NCBI GenBank assembly: GCA_910579185.1
Contig: CAJTTG010000002.1
Location: 1-64,000 of the forward strand
Direction: 5' to 3'
Source of the DNA: an uncultured Muribaculaceae bacterium
GTDB lineage: Bacteria; Bacteroidota; Bacteroidia; Bacteroidales; Muribaculaceae
Length of the DNA stretch: 64,000 nt
Shown here: in pieces, positions 1 to 8,526 of the stretch
Position numbering within the stretch: position 1 is the first letter of the stretch
Layout of the letters: every line of letters begins with the position of its first letter
The notes under the pieces: model-generated
Seen by the model: only the letters and a program-made list of their open reading frames with translations
Databases searched by the model: none
What the model was told of the DNA's origin: nothing
Made by a program: the position numbers and the translations under genes

Positions 1-214
1 TAACCCGAACCCTTTCCGGGACGCGAGTCCCCTACAAAAAAGAGCCAAAAAGAAGGCGTGACAAAAGAAATAGATAAACCGCCTGTCACGCGTGATCCGG
101 CAGACTGGATCGGCAGAATGGTCAGATCGGAGATTTACCGTAAGAGCTTCCTTCATGGCGCTGTCTTTAACGAAACAACGCCCGGCAGAGGCCGGAGCCG
201 TAAAAAGAGAAAAA
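1..214 (+). other. Region upstream of 5S rRNA, probable rRNA spacer
   Basis: No gene is recognised here. The stretch lies just before the 5S rRNA, so it is probably 23S-5S spacer, but no 23S sequence could be recognised at the left edge. It contains an inverted repeat (56-63 against 84-91, 8 bp, GCGTGACA/TGTCACGC), which could be an rRNA processing stem, and a smaller one at 94-98/107-111. A short open frame at 92-310 runs into the 5S gene and is not credible. Confidence 0.4.
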
Positions 215-324
<110 letters not shown>

Positions 325-333
325 TGAAAAGAG

Positions 334-366
334 AGCCGCGACTCGAAAGAGCCGCGGCTTTTTTTG
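334..366 (+). terminator. Intrinsic terminator of the rRNA operon
   Basis: A 7-bp perfect GC-rich stem (AGCCGCG at 334-340, CGCGGCT at 353-359) is followed by a run of T residues (359-365). It lies directly after the 5S gene and ends that transcription unit. Confidence 0.85.
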
Positions 367-407
367 TTTATTATGTCATAATTTGGGAAACCTTTCAATT
401 GATTTTC

Positions 408-438
408 TTGTTTATTATGTGGATTTATATTATCTTTG
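408..438 (+). promoter_or_regulatory. Promoter of rho (Bacteroidetes sigma-A type)
   Basis: TTG at 408-410, then 20 bp, then TATCTTTG at 431-438. This matches the Bacteroidetes consensus TTTG-N19..21-TAnnTTTG. Transcription would start near 444, giving rho a 5' leader of about 180 nt. The leader holds small hairpins: TGAGC-ttt-GCTCA near 473-485, and AATTAAGAG paired with CTCTTTTAATT near 491-516. Confidence 0.75.
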
Positions 439-626
439 TATGGTAATAAAATGTGGCGTGTGCCTCTCGTCGTTGAGCTTTGCTCAGAATAATTAAGAGG
501 CGATTCTCTTTTAATTCATGCGGTAGGTTAGTGCTTCAGCTATGTTGGCTTGAAGTTACCTTTTAGAAATCTACGTTTTCTTGTTTATCCGCGTTTCATA
601 TCCGAAATATTTTCCTACACACAAAT

Positions 627-2750
627 ATGTATAACATATCCGACCTTAGTGCGATGTCAGATGAACAATTGATTGACGTTGCGAATTCAATGGGTATTAA
701 GAAAGTTAACATTGCCGACCGTGACGATGTGGTCTATAAGATCCTCGATCAGCAGGCAATTGATCTTGCGGCAAATGCTACCGACAGAAAACGTCGTCAG
801 CCAAAGGATGCAAAGGCAAAAACTGCCAAGGCTGCTCCTAAGAGGAAGGCTGACGAATCTGATTCTAAGGACGAACAGGAAAAGCCCAAGGCTAAATCCG
901 TAAAGAAGAAAGCTGAGTCTGCGTCGGAGACTCCTGAGAAGGCTTCTGATGCCTCTGCGGAACAATCCAACGAACCACAAAAACAGCCTAAGAAGCGTGG
1001 GCGTAAGCCAAAAAACGATGCAGTCGTGGATCAGCCTGCAACTGCAGCCACCGTCGCTGTTACTGAGGCGGACGAGCAGCCTGCTCAGCCAGATATTCAG
1101 GATGAGTCAAATGAAAAGAAGCCCTCGCGTCGCGGTCGTAAAAAGCAGCAGCCTGAAGCTGAAACCATGGCAGAACAAAATGTCGCAGGCATGGATGCTC
1201 CAGCGGTGGTAAAACCTGAAGAACGTCCGTCGGCTAAATCTGTCGATGCGGCTAATGCAGAAATGCCGGTCAATGGCAATGTAGAGGAAAAAGCGGAAAA
1301 TAACGTTACTGCTGAACCTGTGAACGACAATCGTCCGCAGCAAGGACAGCAACAGCAGCGGAAGAACGATTTCCGTCCGAAGGATTCTTCCTTGACATCT
1401 TTCTTTCCACGCAGCGAAGGTCGTAAATTTGTCCCTCGTTCCCAGCGAGAAAAAGAAGAGGCTGCCGCCGCTGCCGCCGCAGCTCCAATAACCCTCACTG
1501 AACCTTGGCAACAGGAACGTCAGGAGAAGCAGCAGCAGAAGAACCGCAATAAAAAGAATAAAGGCAATAACAATAACAACAACAATAATAATAATCCAAA
1601 CCAGCAGCGTCCCAACATGCCGCAATACAATTTCGACGGTATTGTGCAGACCAGTGGCGTTCTTGAGATTATGCCGGAGGGATATGGGTTCCTGCGCTCG
1701 AGCGACTATAACTATCTGACCTCCCCGGATGATGTCTATGTGACCCAGCAGCAGATCAAGTCCAACGGATTGAAAGCAGGCGATGTGGTGGAATGTGCCA
1801 TCCGTCCTCCAAAGGAAGGTGAGAAATATTTCCCGATGAGTCGTGTTATCAGTATCAATGGTCGCACTCCGGAATTCATCCGCGACCGTGTGCCCTTCGA
1901 ACACTTGACTCCGCTCTTCCCCGACGAGAAATTCGATCTTACAAGTGGCCGCTCCGCCAATATATCCACTCGCGTAGTCGATATGTTCTCCCCCATCGGA
2001 AAAGGACAGCGTGGCTTGATTGTAGCCCCTCCGAAGACCGGTAAGACCATTCTTCTGAAAGATATTGCCAATGCTATAGCCGAAAACCATCCTGAGACCT
2101 ACATCATGATTCTTCTGATTGATGAACGTCCCGAGGAGGTGACCGATATGAGCCGCAGCGTTAATGCCGAGGTTATAGCATCGACATTTGACGAGCCGGC
2201 CGATCGCCATGTCAAGATTGCCGGAATAGTGCTTGAAAAGGCCAAACGCCTCGTTGAATGTGGCCACGATGTCGTGATACTTCTGGACTCTATCACGCGT
2301 CTTGCTCGCGCTTACAACACCTGTGCCCCGGCATCCGGTAAGATCTTGTCAGGTGGTGTCGATGCCAATGCGCTCCAGAAGCCCAAACGATTCTTCGGTG
2401 CGGCACGTAATATTGAGAATGGCGGTTCGCTGACCATCATAGCTACAGCCTTGACCGAAACCAGCTCCAAAATGGACGAGGTTATTTTCGAGGAATTCAA
2501 GGGTACGGGCAACATGGAGCTCCAGCTCGACCGTAAGCTCTCCAACAAGCGAATATTCCCGGCGGTCGACATTATGGCCTCGAGCACACGTCGCGACGAT
2601 CTCCTTCTGCGCGAAGAGACTCTCAACCGCATGTGGATCCTCCGCCGGTTCCTCTCCGACCGTAACAGCATCGAAGCGATGGAATTCATCAAAGACCGTA
2701 TGGAGCGCACCTCAAGTAACGATGAGCTTCTCCGCACCATGGGCGACTGA
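627..2750 (+). CDS. rho: Transcription termination factor Rho with long disordered insert
   Basis: Hexameric ATP-dependent RNA helicase that ends transcription. The Rho N-terminal (SAP-like) domain covers residues 1-45. A very long low-complexity linker (about 45-335) follows, rich in Lys/Ala/Glu and then Gln/Asn, with ten Asn in a row. The RNA-binding cold-shock-like domain (about 340-410, motif EGYGFLRS) comes next, then the ATPase core with Walker A PPKTGKT near residue 469 and Walker B VVILLDSITR. At 707 aa it is far longer than E. coli Rho (419 aa). The extra length is the linker, as known for Bacteroidetes Rho. The B. thetaiotaomicron Rho linker has been reported to drive condensate formation; a similar role here is inference. 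It is transcribed alone from a promoter at 408-438 and is convergent with guaA. Confidence 0.97.
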   Translation: MYNISDLSAMSDEQLIDVANSMGIKKVNIADRDDVVYKILDQQAIDLAANATDRKRRQPKDAKAKTAKAAPKRKADESDSKDEQEKPKAKSVKKKAESASETPEKASDASAEQSNEPQKQPKKRGRKPKNDAVVDQPATAATVAVTEADEQPAQPDIQDESNEKKPSRRGRKKQQPEAETMAEQNVAGMDAPAVVKPEERPSAKSVDAANAEMPVNGNVEEKAENNVTAEPVNDNRPQQGQQQQRKNDFRPKDSSLTSFFPRSEGRKFVPRSQREKEEAAAAAAAAPITLTEPWQQERQEKQQQKNRNKKNKGNNNNNNNNNNPNQQRPNMPQYNFDGIVQTSGVLEIMPEGYGFLRSSDYNYLTSPDDVYVTQQQIKSNGLKAGDVVECAIRPPKEGEKYFPMSRVISINGRTPEFIRDRVPFEHLTPLFPDEKFDLTSGRSANISTRVVDMFSPIGKGQRGLIVAPPKTGKTILLKDIANAIAENHPETYIMILLIDERPEEVTDMSRSVNAEVIASTFDEPADRHVKIAGIVLEKAKRLVECGHDVVILLDSITRLARAYNTCAPASGKILSGGVDANALQKPKRFFGAARNIENGGSLTIIATALTETSSKMDEVIFEEFKGTGNMELQLDRKLSNKRIFPAVDIMASSTRRDDLLLREETLNRMWILRRFLSDRNSIEAMEFIKDRMERTSSNDELLRTMGD
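1566..1595 (+). repeat. AAT/AAC trinucleotide run encoding ten Asn in Rho
   Basis: Ten consecutive Asn codons (a mix of AAT and AAC) lie in the disordered linker of Rho. In-frame expansion or contraction by slippage would change linker length without breaking the frame. Confidence 0.9.
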
Positions 2751-2783
2751 TGCCGTCGACCCCCATGACATAAAAATATACGT

Positions 2784-2822
2784 GAACGCGATTGGTAACT
2801 CCACCAATCGCGTTCGCTCTAT
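2784..2822 (+). terminator. Terminator hairpin after rho
   Basis: A perfect 13-bp stem (2784-2796 with 2803-2815) has a 6-nt loop, 33 nt after the rho stop. The following sequence is only moderately T-rich (CTCTATTTT), so termination may be partial or bidirectional. Confidence 0.65.
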
Positions 2823-2856
2823 TTTCCGCTATCCGGAATCACCGCAGATATTCCAA

Positions 2857-2888
2857 TAAAAAAGCCCCATTTGCGAGCAAATGGGGCT
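2857..2888 (-). terminator. Intrinsic terminator of guaA
   Basis: Read on the minus strand, an 11-bp perfect stem (AGCCCCATTTG/CAAATGGGGCT, 2863-2873 with 2878-2888) and a 4-nt loop are followed by six T residues. It sits 27 nt after the guaA stop codon. Confidence 0.88.
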
Positions 2889-2914
2889 AAGTATTTCGTT
2901 AATAGGGTGTTGTG

Positions 2915-4435
2915 TTACTCCCATTCTATCGTTGCTGGCGGTTTGGACGAGATGTCATAGCAGACGCGGTTCACGCCACGGACCTTATTGATGATCTTGT
3001 TGCTCACATCGGCCAGGAAATCATAGGGCAGGTGAGCCCAGTCTGCGGTCATGGCGTCGGTCGATGTCACGGCGCGGAGAGCTACCGCGCGTTCGTATGT
3101 GCGTTCGTCGCCCATCACGCCGACACTCTGAACAGGGAGAAGCACCACGCCTGCCTGCCATACTTTGTCATACAATCCCCAATCTCTGAGACCTTGAATA
3201 AATATCTGGTCGGCATCCTGAAGAATACGCACCTTTTCGGGGGTGATGTCGCCGAGGATTCTGACGGCAAGGCCGGGACCCGGGAACGGATGACGGGTGA
3301 TCAGATGCTCAGGCATTCCGAGTTCGCGCCCAACGGCACGTACCTCATCCTTGAACAGCAAGCGCAGCGGCTCGCAGAGTTTGAGGTTCATTTTTTCCGG
3401 CAGACCGCCAACATTGTGGTGGCTCTTGATCGTTGTTCCGGTGATTGAGAGCGATTCAATGCAGTCGGGGTAGATAGTGCCCTGGCCGAGCCACCGCACA
3501 TCTTTGATCTTGTGGGCTTCCTCGTCGAACACGTCGATAAACCCTTTACCTATGATCTTGCGTTTCTTTTCCGGCTCGGTAACTCCGGCAAGCTCCGTGA
3601 AGAACTTCTGGGAAGCGTCAACACCTATCACATTCAGTCCGAGACATTCATAGTCGCGCAACACGTCGGCAAACTCATTCTTGCGCAGCATGCCGTGGTC
3701 AACGAATATACATGTCAGATTCTTGCCTATTGCCTTGTTCAGTAGCACGGCTGCAACCGACGAGTCAACGCCGCCGCTAAGGCCAAGCACCACTTTATCG
3801 TCGCCGAGCTGCTCTTTCAGCTGCGCCACGGTTGATTCGATGAACGATGCCGCGCTCCAGTCCTGACGGGATCCGCAGATGTCCACAACGAAGTTACGCA
3901 AAAGCTGCATGCCACATGTGGAGTGGAACACTTCGGGATGGAATTGTACGCCCCAGAGTTTTTCCCCCTCTGCCTGATAAGCTGCCACCGGCACCTTGTC
4001 GGTCGAAGCGATGATGTTGAATCCATCAGGGAGTGAGGTGATGGTGTCGCCATGGCTCATCCACACCTGTGCGCCCGGTTCGATATCTTTTGTCAGCGCA
4101 TTGGCTGCCACAGTCGTAAGGATAGCGCGGCCATATTCGCGTGAGTCTGCCGGCTCTACGGCTCCGCCGTTCAGATGAGCCATCAGCTGCGCTCCATAGC
4201 AGATGCCGAGAATTGGATACTTGCCCCTGAGGCCGTCGAGGGTGATGCGGAACGCTTTCTCGTCGTAGACAGAGAACGGCGATCCCGACAGGATCACACC
4301 GATCACCGATGGATCGTCGGCCGGAAATTTGTTGTAGGGAACGATTTCACAATAAGTGGAGAGTTCGCGCACGCGACGACCGATGAGCTGGGTTGTCTGC
4401 GAGCCGAAGTCAAGGATAATGATTTTTTCCTGCAT
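2915..4435 (-). CDS. guaA: GMP synthase (glutamine-hydrolysing)
   Basis: Converts XMP, glutamine and ATP to GMP in purine biosynthesis. The class I glutamine amidotransferase domain has its nucleophile Cys79 in GICYGAQ and the His166/Glu168 pair in FHPE. The ATP-pyrophosphatase domain has the P-loop SGGVDS at 220-225. The GMP synthase C-terminal dimerisation domain ends in ATIEWE. The 506 aa length fits the family. The start at 4435 gives the usual N-terminus, a short lead directly into ILDFGSQ. It is a single-gene unit with a -7 box about 40 nt upstream and a terminator downstream. Confidence 0.97.
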   Translation of the reverse strand: MQEKIIILDFGSQTTQLIGRRVRELSTYCEIVPYNKFPADDPSVIGVILSGSPFSVYDEKAFRITLDGLRGKYPILGICYGAQLMAHLNGGAVEPADSREYGRAILTTVAANALTKDIEPGAQVWMSHGDTITSLPDGFNIIASTDKVPVAAYQAEGEKLWGVQFHPEVFHSTCGMQLLRNFVVDICGSRQDWSAASFIESTVAQLKEQLGDDKVVLGLSGGVDSSVAAVLLNKAIGKNLTCIFVDHGMLRKNEFADVLRDYECLGLNVIGVDASQKFFTELAGVTEPEKKRKIIGKGFIDVFDEEAHKIKDVRWLGQGTIYPDCIESLSITGTTIKSHHNVGGLPEKMNLKLCEPLRLLFKDEVRAVGRELGMPEHLITRHPFPGPGLAVRILGDITPEKVRILQDADQIFIQGLRDWGLYDKVWQAGVVLLPVQSVGVMGDERTYERAVALRAVTSTDAMTADWAHLPYDFLADVSNKIINKVRGVNRVCYDISSKPPATIEWE

Positions 4436-4475
4436 GAGAGATGATGTCGTTGGAAAATATGGGATTTGTTGAGTG

Positions 4476-4483
4476 CAAAGTTA
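4476..4483 (-). promoter_or_regulatory. Probable -7 box of guaA
   Basis: TAACTTTG on the minus strand matches the Bacteroidetes -7 consensus TAnnTTTG. No clear -33 TTG is seen at the right distance, so the call rests on the -7 box and its position about 41 nt before the guaA ATG. Confidence 0.5.
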
Positions 4484-4528
4484 CAAAATTATGCGGAATC
4501 CCACACCATTCCTATAGCCTATTTCCGC

Positions 4529-4569
4529 TTATTTAAGCGGTGCCACCGTTATTTAAGCGGTGCCACCGT
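4529..4569. repeat. 20-bp tandem duplication across the antiporter stop codon
   Basis: The 20-bp unit at 4529-4548 is repeated exactly at 4549-4568. On the minus strand the first copy read encodes the last residues and the stop of the antiporter gene; the second copy follows directly and carries a second TAA. The distal copy also forms a hairpin with its flank (CCGCTT-attt-AAGCGG, 4525-4540). Confidence 0.85.
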
Positions 4570-6810
4570 ACGCGGATTGGCTACAAGCCACAGAATGTCG
4601 CCGGCTTTGAACTGTGTGTTGCCGTCGGTGGCTATGAACTGTCCGTCGCGGTTTATGCTGACGAGCAACGAACTGTAGGCCGTGGAGAGTTGTGATTCAA
4701 TGACCGTGTGCCCTATAAGTGGCGACGACTCGCTCAGTTGGATCGAAGTCAGCTTCATATCCGTGGAGCGCACATTGTCGGTGCTTTCATCCGATGGTTG
4801 TGCTTCGATCTGGGGCAATATGGACAGAATATCATCCTCCGTTCCTATTATGGACAGCGTATCGCCGGGAAACAGGCGCACATCACCGGCCGGAACCGGA
4901 ATTGTCGAACCGCCTCGTTGTATTGAGGCCACACTGATTCCATGCTCGCTTCTAAGCCCGGATTCGCGCAACTTCATCCCGACAAACGGACAACCGTATC
5001 CCATCGTAACGTAGGCCATATGGAGATTGCTGATTATATTATTGTTGCGTCCCGATCTGCGTAGTTCCCGTTCATTCAGATTGTCGATGAATTTCTTCTC
5101 AATCGACCTCATGCGGCGTCTGAGCTGCTTGGACAGAACCACAGTGATCAGCAGGAACACTATGCCGCCGGTCAGAAGACCAACACGGTTGGTATAAATC
5201 GTTGAGATGGAATAGCAGATAAATGCCAAGGCAACCAGCAGCCGGAACAACCGCATCACGACGAGTGGCACATCATAGTTGGCGTTGGCTTGCCGGAGCA
5301 CCTGTCGCTCCGTTTTCTTAGATGCCGGAGAGCATAGCGCAAGCAGGAACGGCGACATCGTGCCAAGAGTTATCACCGAACAGATCAGTCGTCCCCAATT
5401 CGGCATCAGCCCAATCAGCCAGGGCAGAAGCCATTGACGCGACACGAGGCATATAGCGATCAACACGGATGCGTAGAGCATTATTTTCCAGGCATAGCGT
5501 TTGATCACATCGCGCCATATGCGTCCTGTCTCGCTCTCGTTGTCGGCCGATTTGGAATATCGGTCGATCAGGAAATGAAGTCGCTCAGGTAGATGGCGTT
5601 CAACGAATGAATACACCGGATCTGCCATCCTGATAAAATATGGTGTGGTGAATGTGGTCAGTACCGAAACGGCAACTACGATAGGATAGATCGTGGGATT
5701 CAGCACACCGAGTTGCATGCCGAGTGTGGCGATAATGAAAGCGAACTCGCCGATCTGGGTAAGAGAGAAGCCCGATTCGATGGCTACTTTCAGCGACTGC
5801 CCCGAGACAAGCATGCCGGATGTCCCGAACACAATCATTCCGGTGATCACCACGCCCGATAAAATCAGTATCGGACCGGCATATTCGACAAGAATTGTCG
5901 GATTGACCATCATCCCCACGGAAATGAAAAACACGGAGCCAAACAGATCTTTAACCGGAACCGTCACATGCTCTATGCGTTCTGCAAAGCTTGTCCCGGC
6001 AAGTATCGACCCCATCACGAATGCTCCCAGTGCAAGAGAGAAGCCGCAGTAGACCGAAAAGACTGCCATTCCAAGACATAGACCCATGGCCACTATCAGA
6101 AGTGTCTCGCTGTTGAGAAAGCGGCGTACCCGGTTCAACAGGCTTGGCAGAACATACACCCCCACCGCAAACCACATGATCAGGAAGAACAGCAGCTTGC
6201 TGACGCTCAGAAGCAGCGCTGATCCCTGAACGCTGTTATTGATAGCTATCGACGACAGGATCACCATCATCAACACGGCGAACAGATCCTCAACGATTAG
6301 CACGGCAAACACCTGTGATGCAAATTTCCGGTGACTTATGCCAAGATCGTTGAACGCCTTGATGATGATTGTTGTCGACGACATTGACAGCATACCACCC
6401 AGAAACAGTGCATTGATATTGCTGAAGCCAAGAAGATGGCCTATGCAGAATCCGGCGAGCATCATGCCAAGAACTATGATCATGGCTGTGACCACAGCCG
6501 ATCCTCCGGCATTGAGCAACTTCTTGAAACTGAATTCAAGCCCGAGGGAAAAGAGCAGGACCACGATTCCAATCTGCGCCCAGAACTCGATATTGCTCTC
6601 GGTGGTGACCGATGGCAGATAGGAAAAATGCGGACTGGCAAGAAACCCGGCAACGATGTAGCCAAGCACTACGGGTTGCTTGATCCATTTGAAAAACACC
6701 GTTGTAACGGCTCCCAGAAGCAGGATCAGCGCGAGATCGGTGATCAGACTTTCTATGCTGATCGAGGCGGCCTGTGTGGCTGCCGACAGTATGATTGTTG
6801 CGAGTGTCAT
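4549..6810 (-). CDS. Kef-type cation:proton antiporter with TrkA-C domain (CPA2 family)
   Basis: Predicted inner-membrane Na+ or K+/H+ antiporter. An N-terminal block of about 11-12 hydrophobic helices (Na_H_exchanger fold, roughly residues 15-400) is followed by a second membrane section of about four helices (about 465-590). A soluble C-terminal region (about 640-753) resembles a TrkA-C/RCK ligand-sensing domain (GMKLRESGL, LFPGDTLSIIG). The open frame extends upstream to 6849, overlapping mgtC. The ATG at 6810 (MTLATIILS) is preferred because it begins 16 nt after the mgtC stop and avoids the overlap. It is probably co-transcribed with mgtC. Which ion is carried cannot be read from the sequence. 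The 3' end carries a 20-bp tandem duplication. Confidence 0.88.
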   Translation of the reverse strand: MTLATIILSAATQAASISIESLITDLALILLLGAVTTVFFKWIKQPVVLGYIVAGFLASPHFSYLPSVTTESNIEFWAQIGIVVLLFSLGLEFSFKKLLNAGGSAVVTAMIIVLGMMLAGFCIGHLLGFSNINALFLGGMLSMSSTTIIIKAFNDLGISHRKFASQVFAVLIVEDLFAVLMMVILSSIAINNSVQGSALLLSVSKLLFFLIMWFAVGVYVLPSLLNRVRRFLNSETLLIVAMGLCLGMAVFSVYCGFSLALGAFVMGSILAGTSFAERIEHVTVPVKDLFGSVFFISVGMMVNPTILVEYAGPILILSGVVITGMIVFGTSGMLVSGQSLKVAIESGFSLTQIGEFAFIIATLGMQLGVLNPTIYPIVVAVSVLTTFTTPYFIRMADPVYSFVERHLPERLHFLIDRYSKSADNESETGRIWRDVIKRYAWKIMLYASVLIAICLVSRQWLLPWLIGLMPNWGRLICSVITLGTMSPFLLALCSPASKKTERQVLRQANANYDVPLVVMRLFRLLVALAFICYSISTIYTNRVGLLTGGIVFLLITVVLSKQLRRRMRSIEKKFIDNLNERELRRSGRNNNIISNLHMAYVTMGYGCPFVGMKLRESGLRSEHGISVASIQRGGSTIPVPAGDVRLFPGDTLSIIGTEDDILSILPQIEAQPSDESTDNVRSTDMKLTSIQLSESSPLIGHTVIESQLSTAYSSLLVSINRDGQFIATDGNTQFKAGDILWLVANPRTVAPLK

Positions 6811-6826
6811 GTCAGTTAGAAATTGT

Positions 6827-7552
6827 TCATCCTGCCACCTGATTGGCAAGCGAGATACTGTGGGTAGGTTTAAGCCCTCTTATGTCATCGAACAACGAAA
6901 TGAAATCAATTGTTTCGCGCGACAGTGTGACAAGGCTCAGACGAGTCTGTGGCACGGAATAGTCGTATTCAACATAGACATCGATCAGATGCACGTGATG
7001 GTCATTCAGACATTTTTTGTAATTATCGATGTCGGTGATTATTTCATCAATGCGGATATGGATTATACGCATTTCGCCTCCGAGCTTGAGTTTGTTGTCG
7101 AGGTGTTCGATATAGAGCAGAATCACGATTATCAGCCCTGTAGCCACTGTGGCTACGGCATATAGCCCCACTCCAACGGCAAGTCCGATGGCTGCCACCA
7201 TCCATATTCCGGCCGCGGTTGTCAAGCCTCGTACAGAGCCTTTACCCTGGATTATCGCCCCGGCTCCGAGAAATCCTATGCCGGTTATGACCTGCGCTGC
7301 TATTCGTCCGGGGTCGCCGTTCTTGAGTCCGAGATATTCCTGAGGCACGTAGATCGACAGGATCATTGACAGCGTCGCACCCATCGATATCAATGCAAAC
7401 GTCCTCAGGCCTGCGGTCTGTCCCTTGCGTTTGCGCTCCAGTCCCACACAGCTGCCCAGCACGAGACTCAGCAGAAGCTTGTAGACCGACGAGAATGTCG
7501 TGACTTCAACTGCATTGACCGCATCGTATGCTTGCTGCCAGAGTTCGTCCAT
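6827..7552 (-). CDS. MgtC/SapB family membrane protein
   Basis: This 241-aa protein has an N-terminal domain of about five membrane helices with the MgtC signature GSCVGLERKRKGQTAGLRT (about residues 34-52) and the helices that follow. A soluble C-terminal ACT-like domain (about 155-235) comes after. In Salmonella MgtC modulates the F-ATPase and adaptation to low Mg2+ and phosphate; in commensals the role is unclear, and homologues are often annotated as putative Mg2+ transporters. It lies 28 nt after the coiled-coil gene and 16 nt before the Kef-type antiporter, suggesting one operon concerned with ion homeostasis. Confidence 0.88.
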   Translation of the reverse strand: MDELWQQAYDAVNAVEVTTFSSVYKLLLSLVLGSCVGLERKRKGQTAGLRTFALISMGATLSMILSIYVPQEYLGLKNGDPGRIAAQVITGIGFLGAGAIIQGKGSVRGLTTAAGIWMVAAIGLAVGVGLYAVATVATGLIIVILLYIEHLDNKLKLGGEMRIIHIRIDEIITDIDNYKKCLNDHHVHLIDVYVEYDYSVPQTRLSLVTLSRETIDFISLFDDIRGLKPTHSISLANQVAG

Positions 7553-7580
7553 GGGGCGTGTGTGCGATTGTTGTGGTTGT

Positions 7581-8489
7581 TTATTTTTTCAGTGTGAAAT
7601 GACGCGAGGTCAGACGGAAATTGTCGGCAAACAATTCTACGGTGTAGTCACCCGGGTTGAGCGTTGTGTTCACATCCCAGTAGATCTTGATGCCTGCAAT
7701 TTCGTCGCCGGCATAATCGATTGTCTTCTTTGCCGTACATTGCAGCGACTGGCCTTCGAAAGAGAATGTCCCTCCTGCGCCGAGAAGTGTTCCTTCCGGT
7801 CCGGTCAGACGCAGATAGATTGTCTTGGATCCGACTGGTGTGGAATTGTTCTGGGGGATTGTGAAGGTGACCATAAGCTGCTTGGCTTTGGTTACATTCT
7901 TCTCCGTTTTCCCTTTCTTGTTGAGAGCGGTCAGACTGACACCTGTCACATTAAGCTTTTCTGCCAAGGTCATACGCTCTGACAGATGTTCGTTCTGGCG
8001 CGAAACTTCGCTGACTTTCGATGCCAGCTTTTCGTTCTCGCCGCGAACCTCTGCGTTTTCGGTGCGCAGTTCGGCGTTCTCTTTGCTCAGGGAGTCAACC
8101 ATGGCTACATAGTGACGCAGCAGGCCGCGGAGTGTGCCGATCTCATTGCGGAGCTTATCCATCTCGGCCTTATCCTTGATCTTCTGCTCGTTGAGCTGGC
8201 GCACCAGCTCTTCAACGCGCGTCTTGGCATCGTTGTATTTTGCCAGAATCGAATCATTCTCAAGCTTGATAGCCTCATTCTCATGCTGTTGGAACTGGGC
8301 GTTAAGTTCAGCCAGTTCCGTCGACATCAGCATGTTTTCGTTATCAAGTTTAAGCTGCTCCATCTGGTTCTGAGCCTCTATGTTGGCCTGTTTCTGCTCG
8401 GCAACGGTATAGGTCAGGAACACAATGATGCCGATCAGCACAAGCGCAACTGCGGCGGCTATGATCACAAAGACATTCTTCTTGTTCAT
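7581..8489 (-). CDS. Membrane-anchored coiled-coil protein of unknown function
   Basis: I do not recognise a named family. The protein has one N-terminal membrane helix (about residues 5-28, FVIIAAAVALVLIGIIVFL). A long coiled coil rich in Glu, Lys, Leu and Asn spans about 30-185. A C-terminal globular domain of beta-strand character (about 195-302) ends in a pattern typical of a beta-sandwich (GDYTVELFADN, LTSRHFTL). Topology would place the coiled coil and sandwich in the periplasm. It lies 37 nt after secA and 28 nt before mgtC, so it is probably in the secA operon. A link to envelope structure or secretion is only a guess. Confidence 0.85.
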   Translation of the reverse strand: MNKKNVFVIIAAAVALVLIGIIVFLTYTVAEQKQANIEAQNQMEQLKLDNENMLMSTELAELNAQFQQHENEAIKLENDSILAKYNDAKTRVEELVRQLNEQKIKDKAEMDKLRNEIGTLRGLLRHYVAMVDSLSKENAELRTENAEVRGENEKLASKVSEVSRQNEHLSERMTLAEKLNVTGVSLTALNKKGKTEKNVTKAKQLMVTFTIPQNNSTPVGSKTIYLRLTGPEGTLLGAGGTFSFEGQSLQCTAKKTIDYAGDEIAGIKIYWDVNTTLNPGDYTVELFADNFRLTSRHFTLKK

Positions 8490-8526
8490 TGTTCTTTTCT
8501 AAATCAATTCGTTGAATTAAACGGAA

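Noticed and set aside
1..40. Possible tRNA 3' half (GGGAC...GTCCC hairpin followed by CTACA)
   Set aside because: The loop does not fit TTCRANY and no CCA-adjacent acceptor stem could be paired within the window.
1107..2267. Long open frame (386 codons) antisense to rho
   Set aside because: It lies wholly inside rho on the other strand, with odd composition and no recognisable motif; rho itself is certain.
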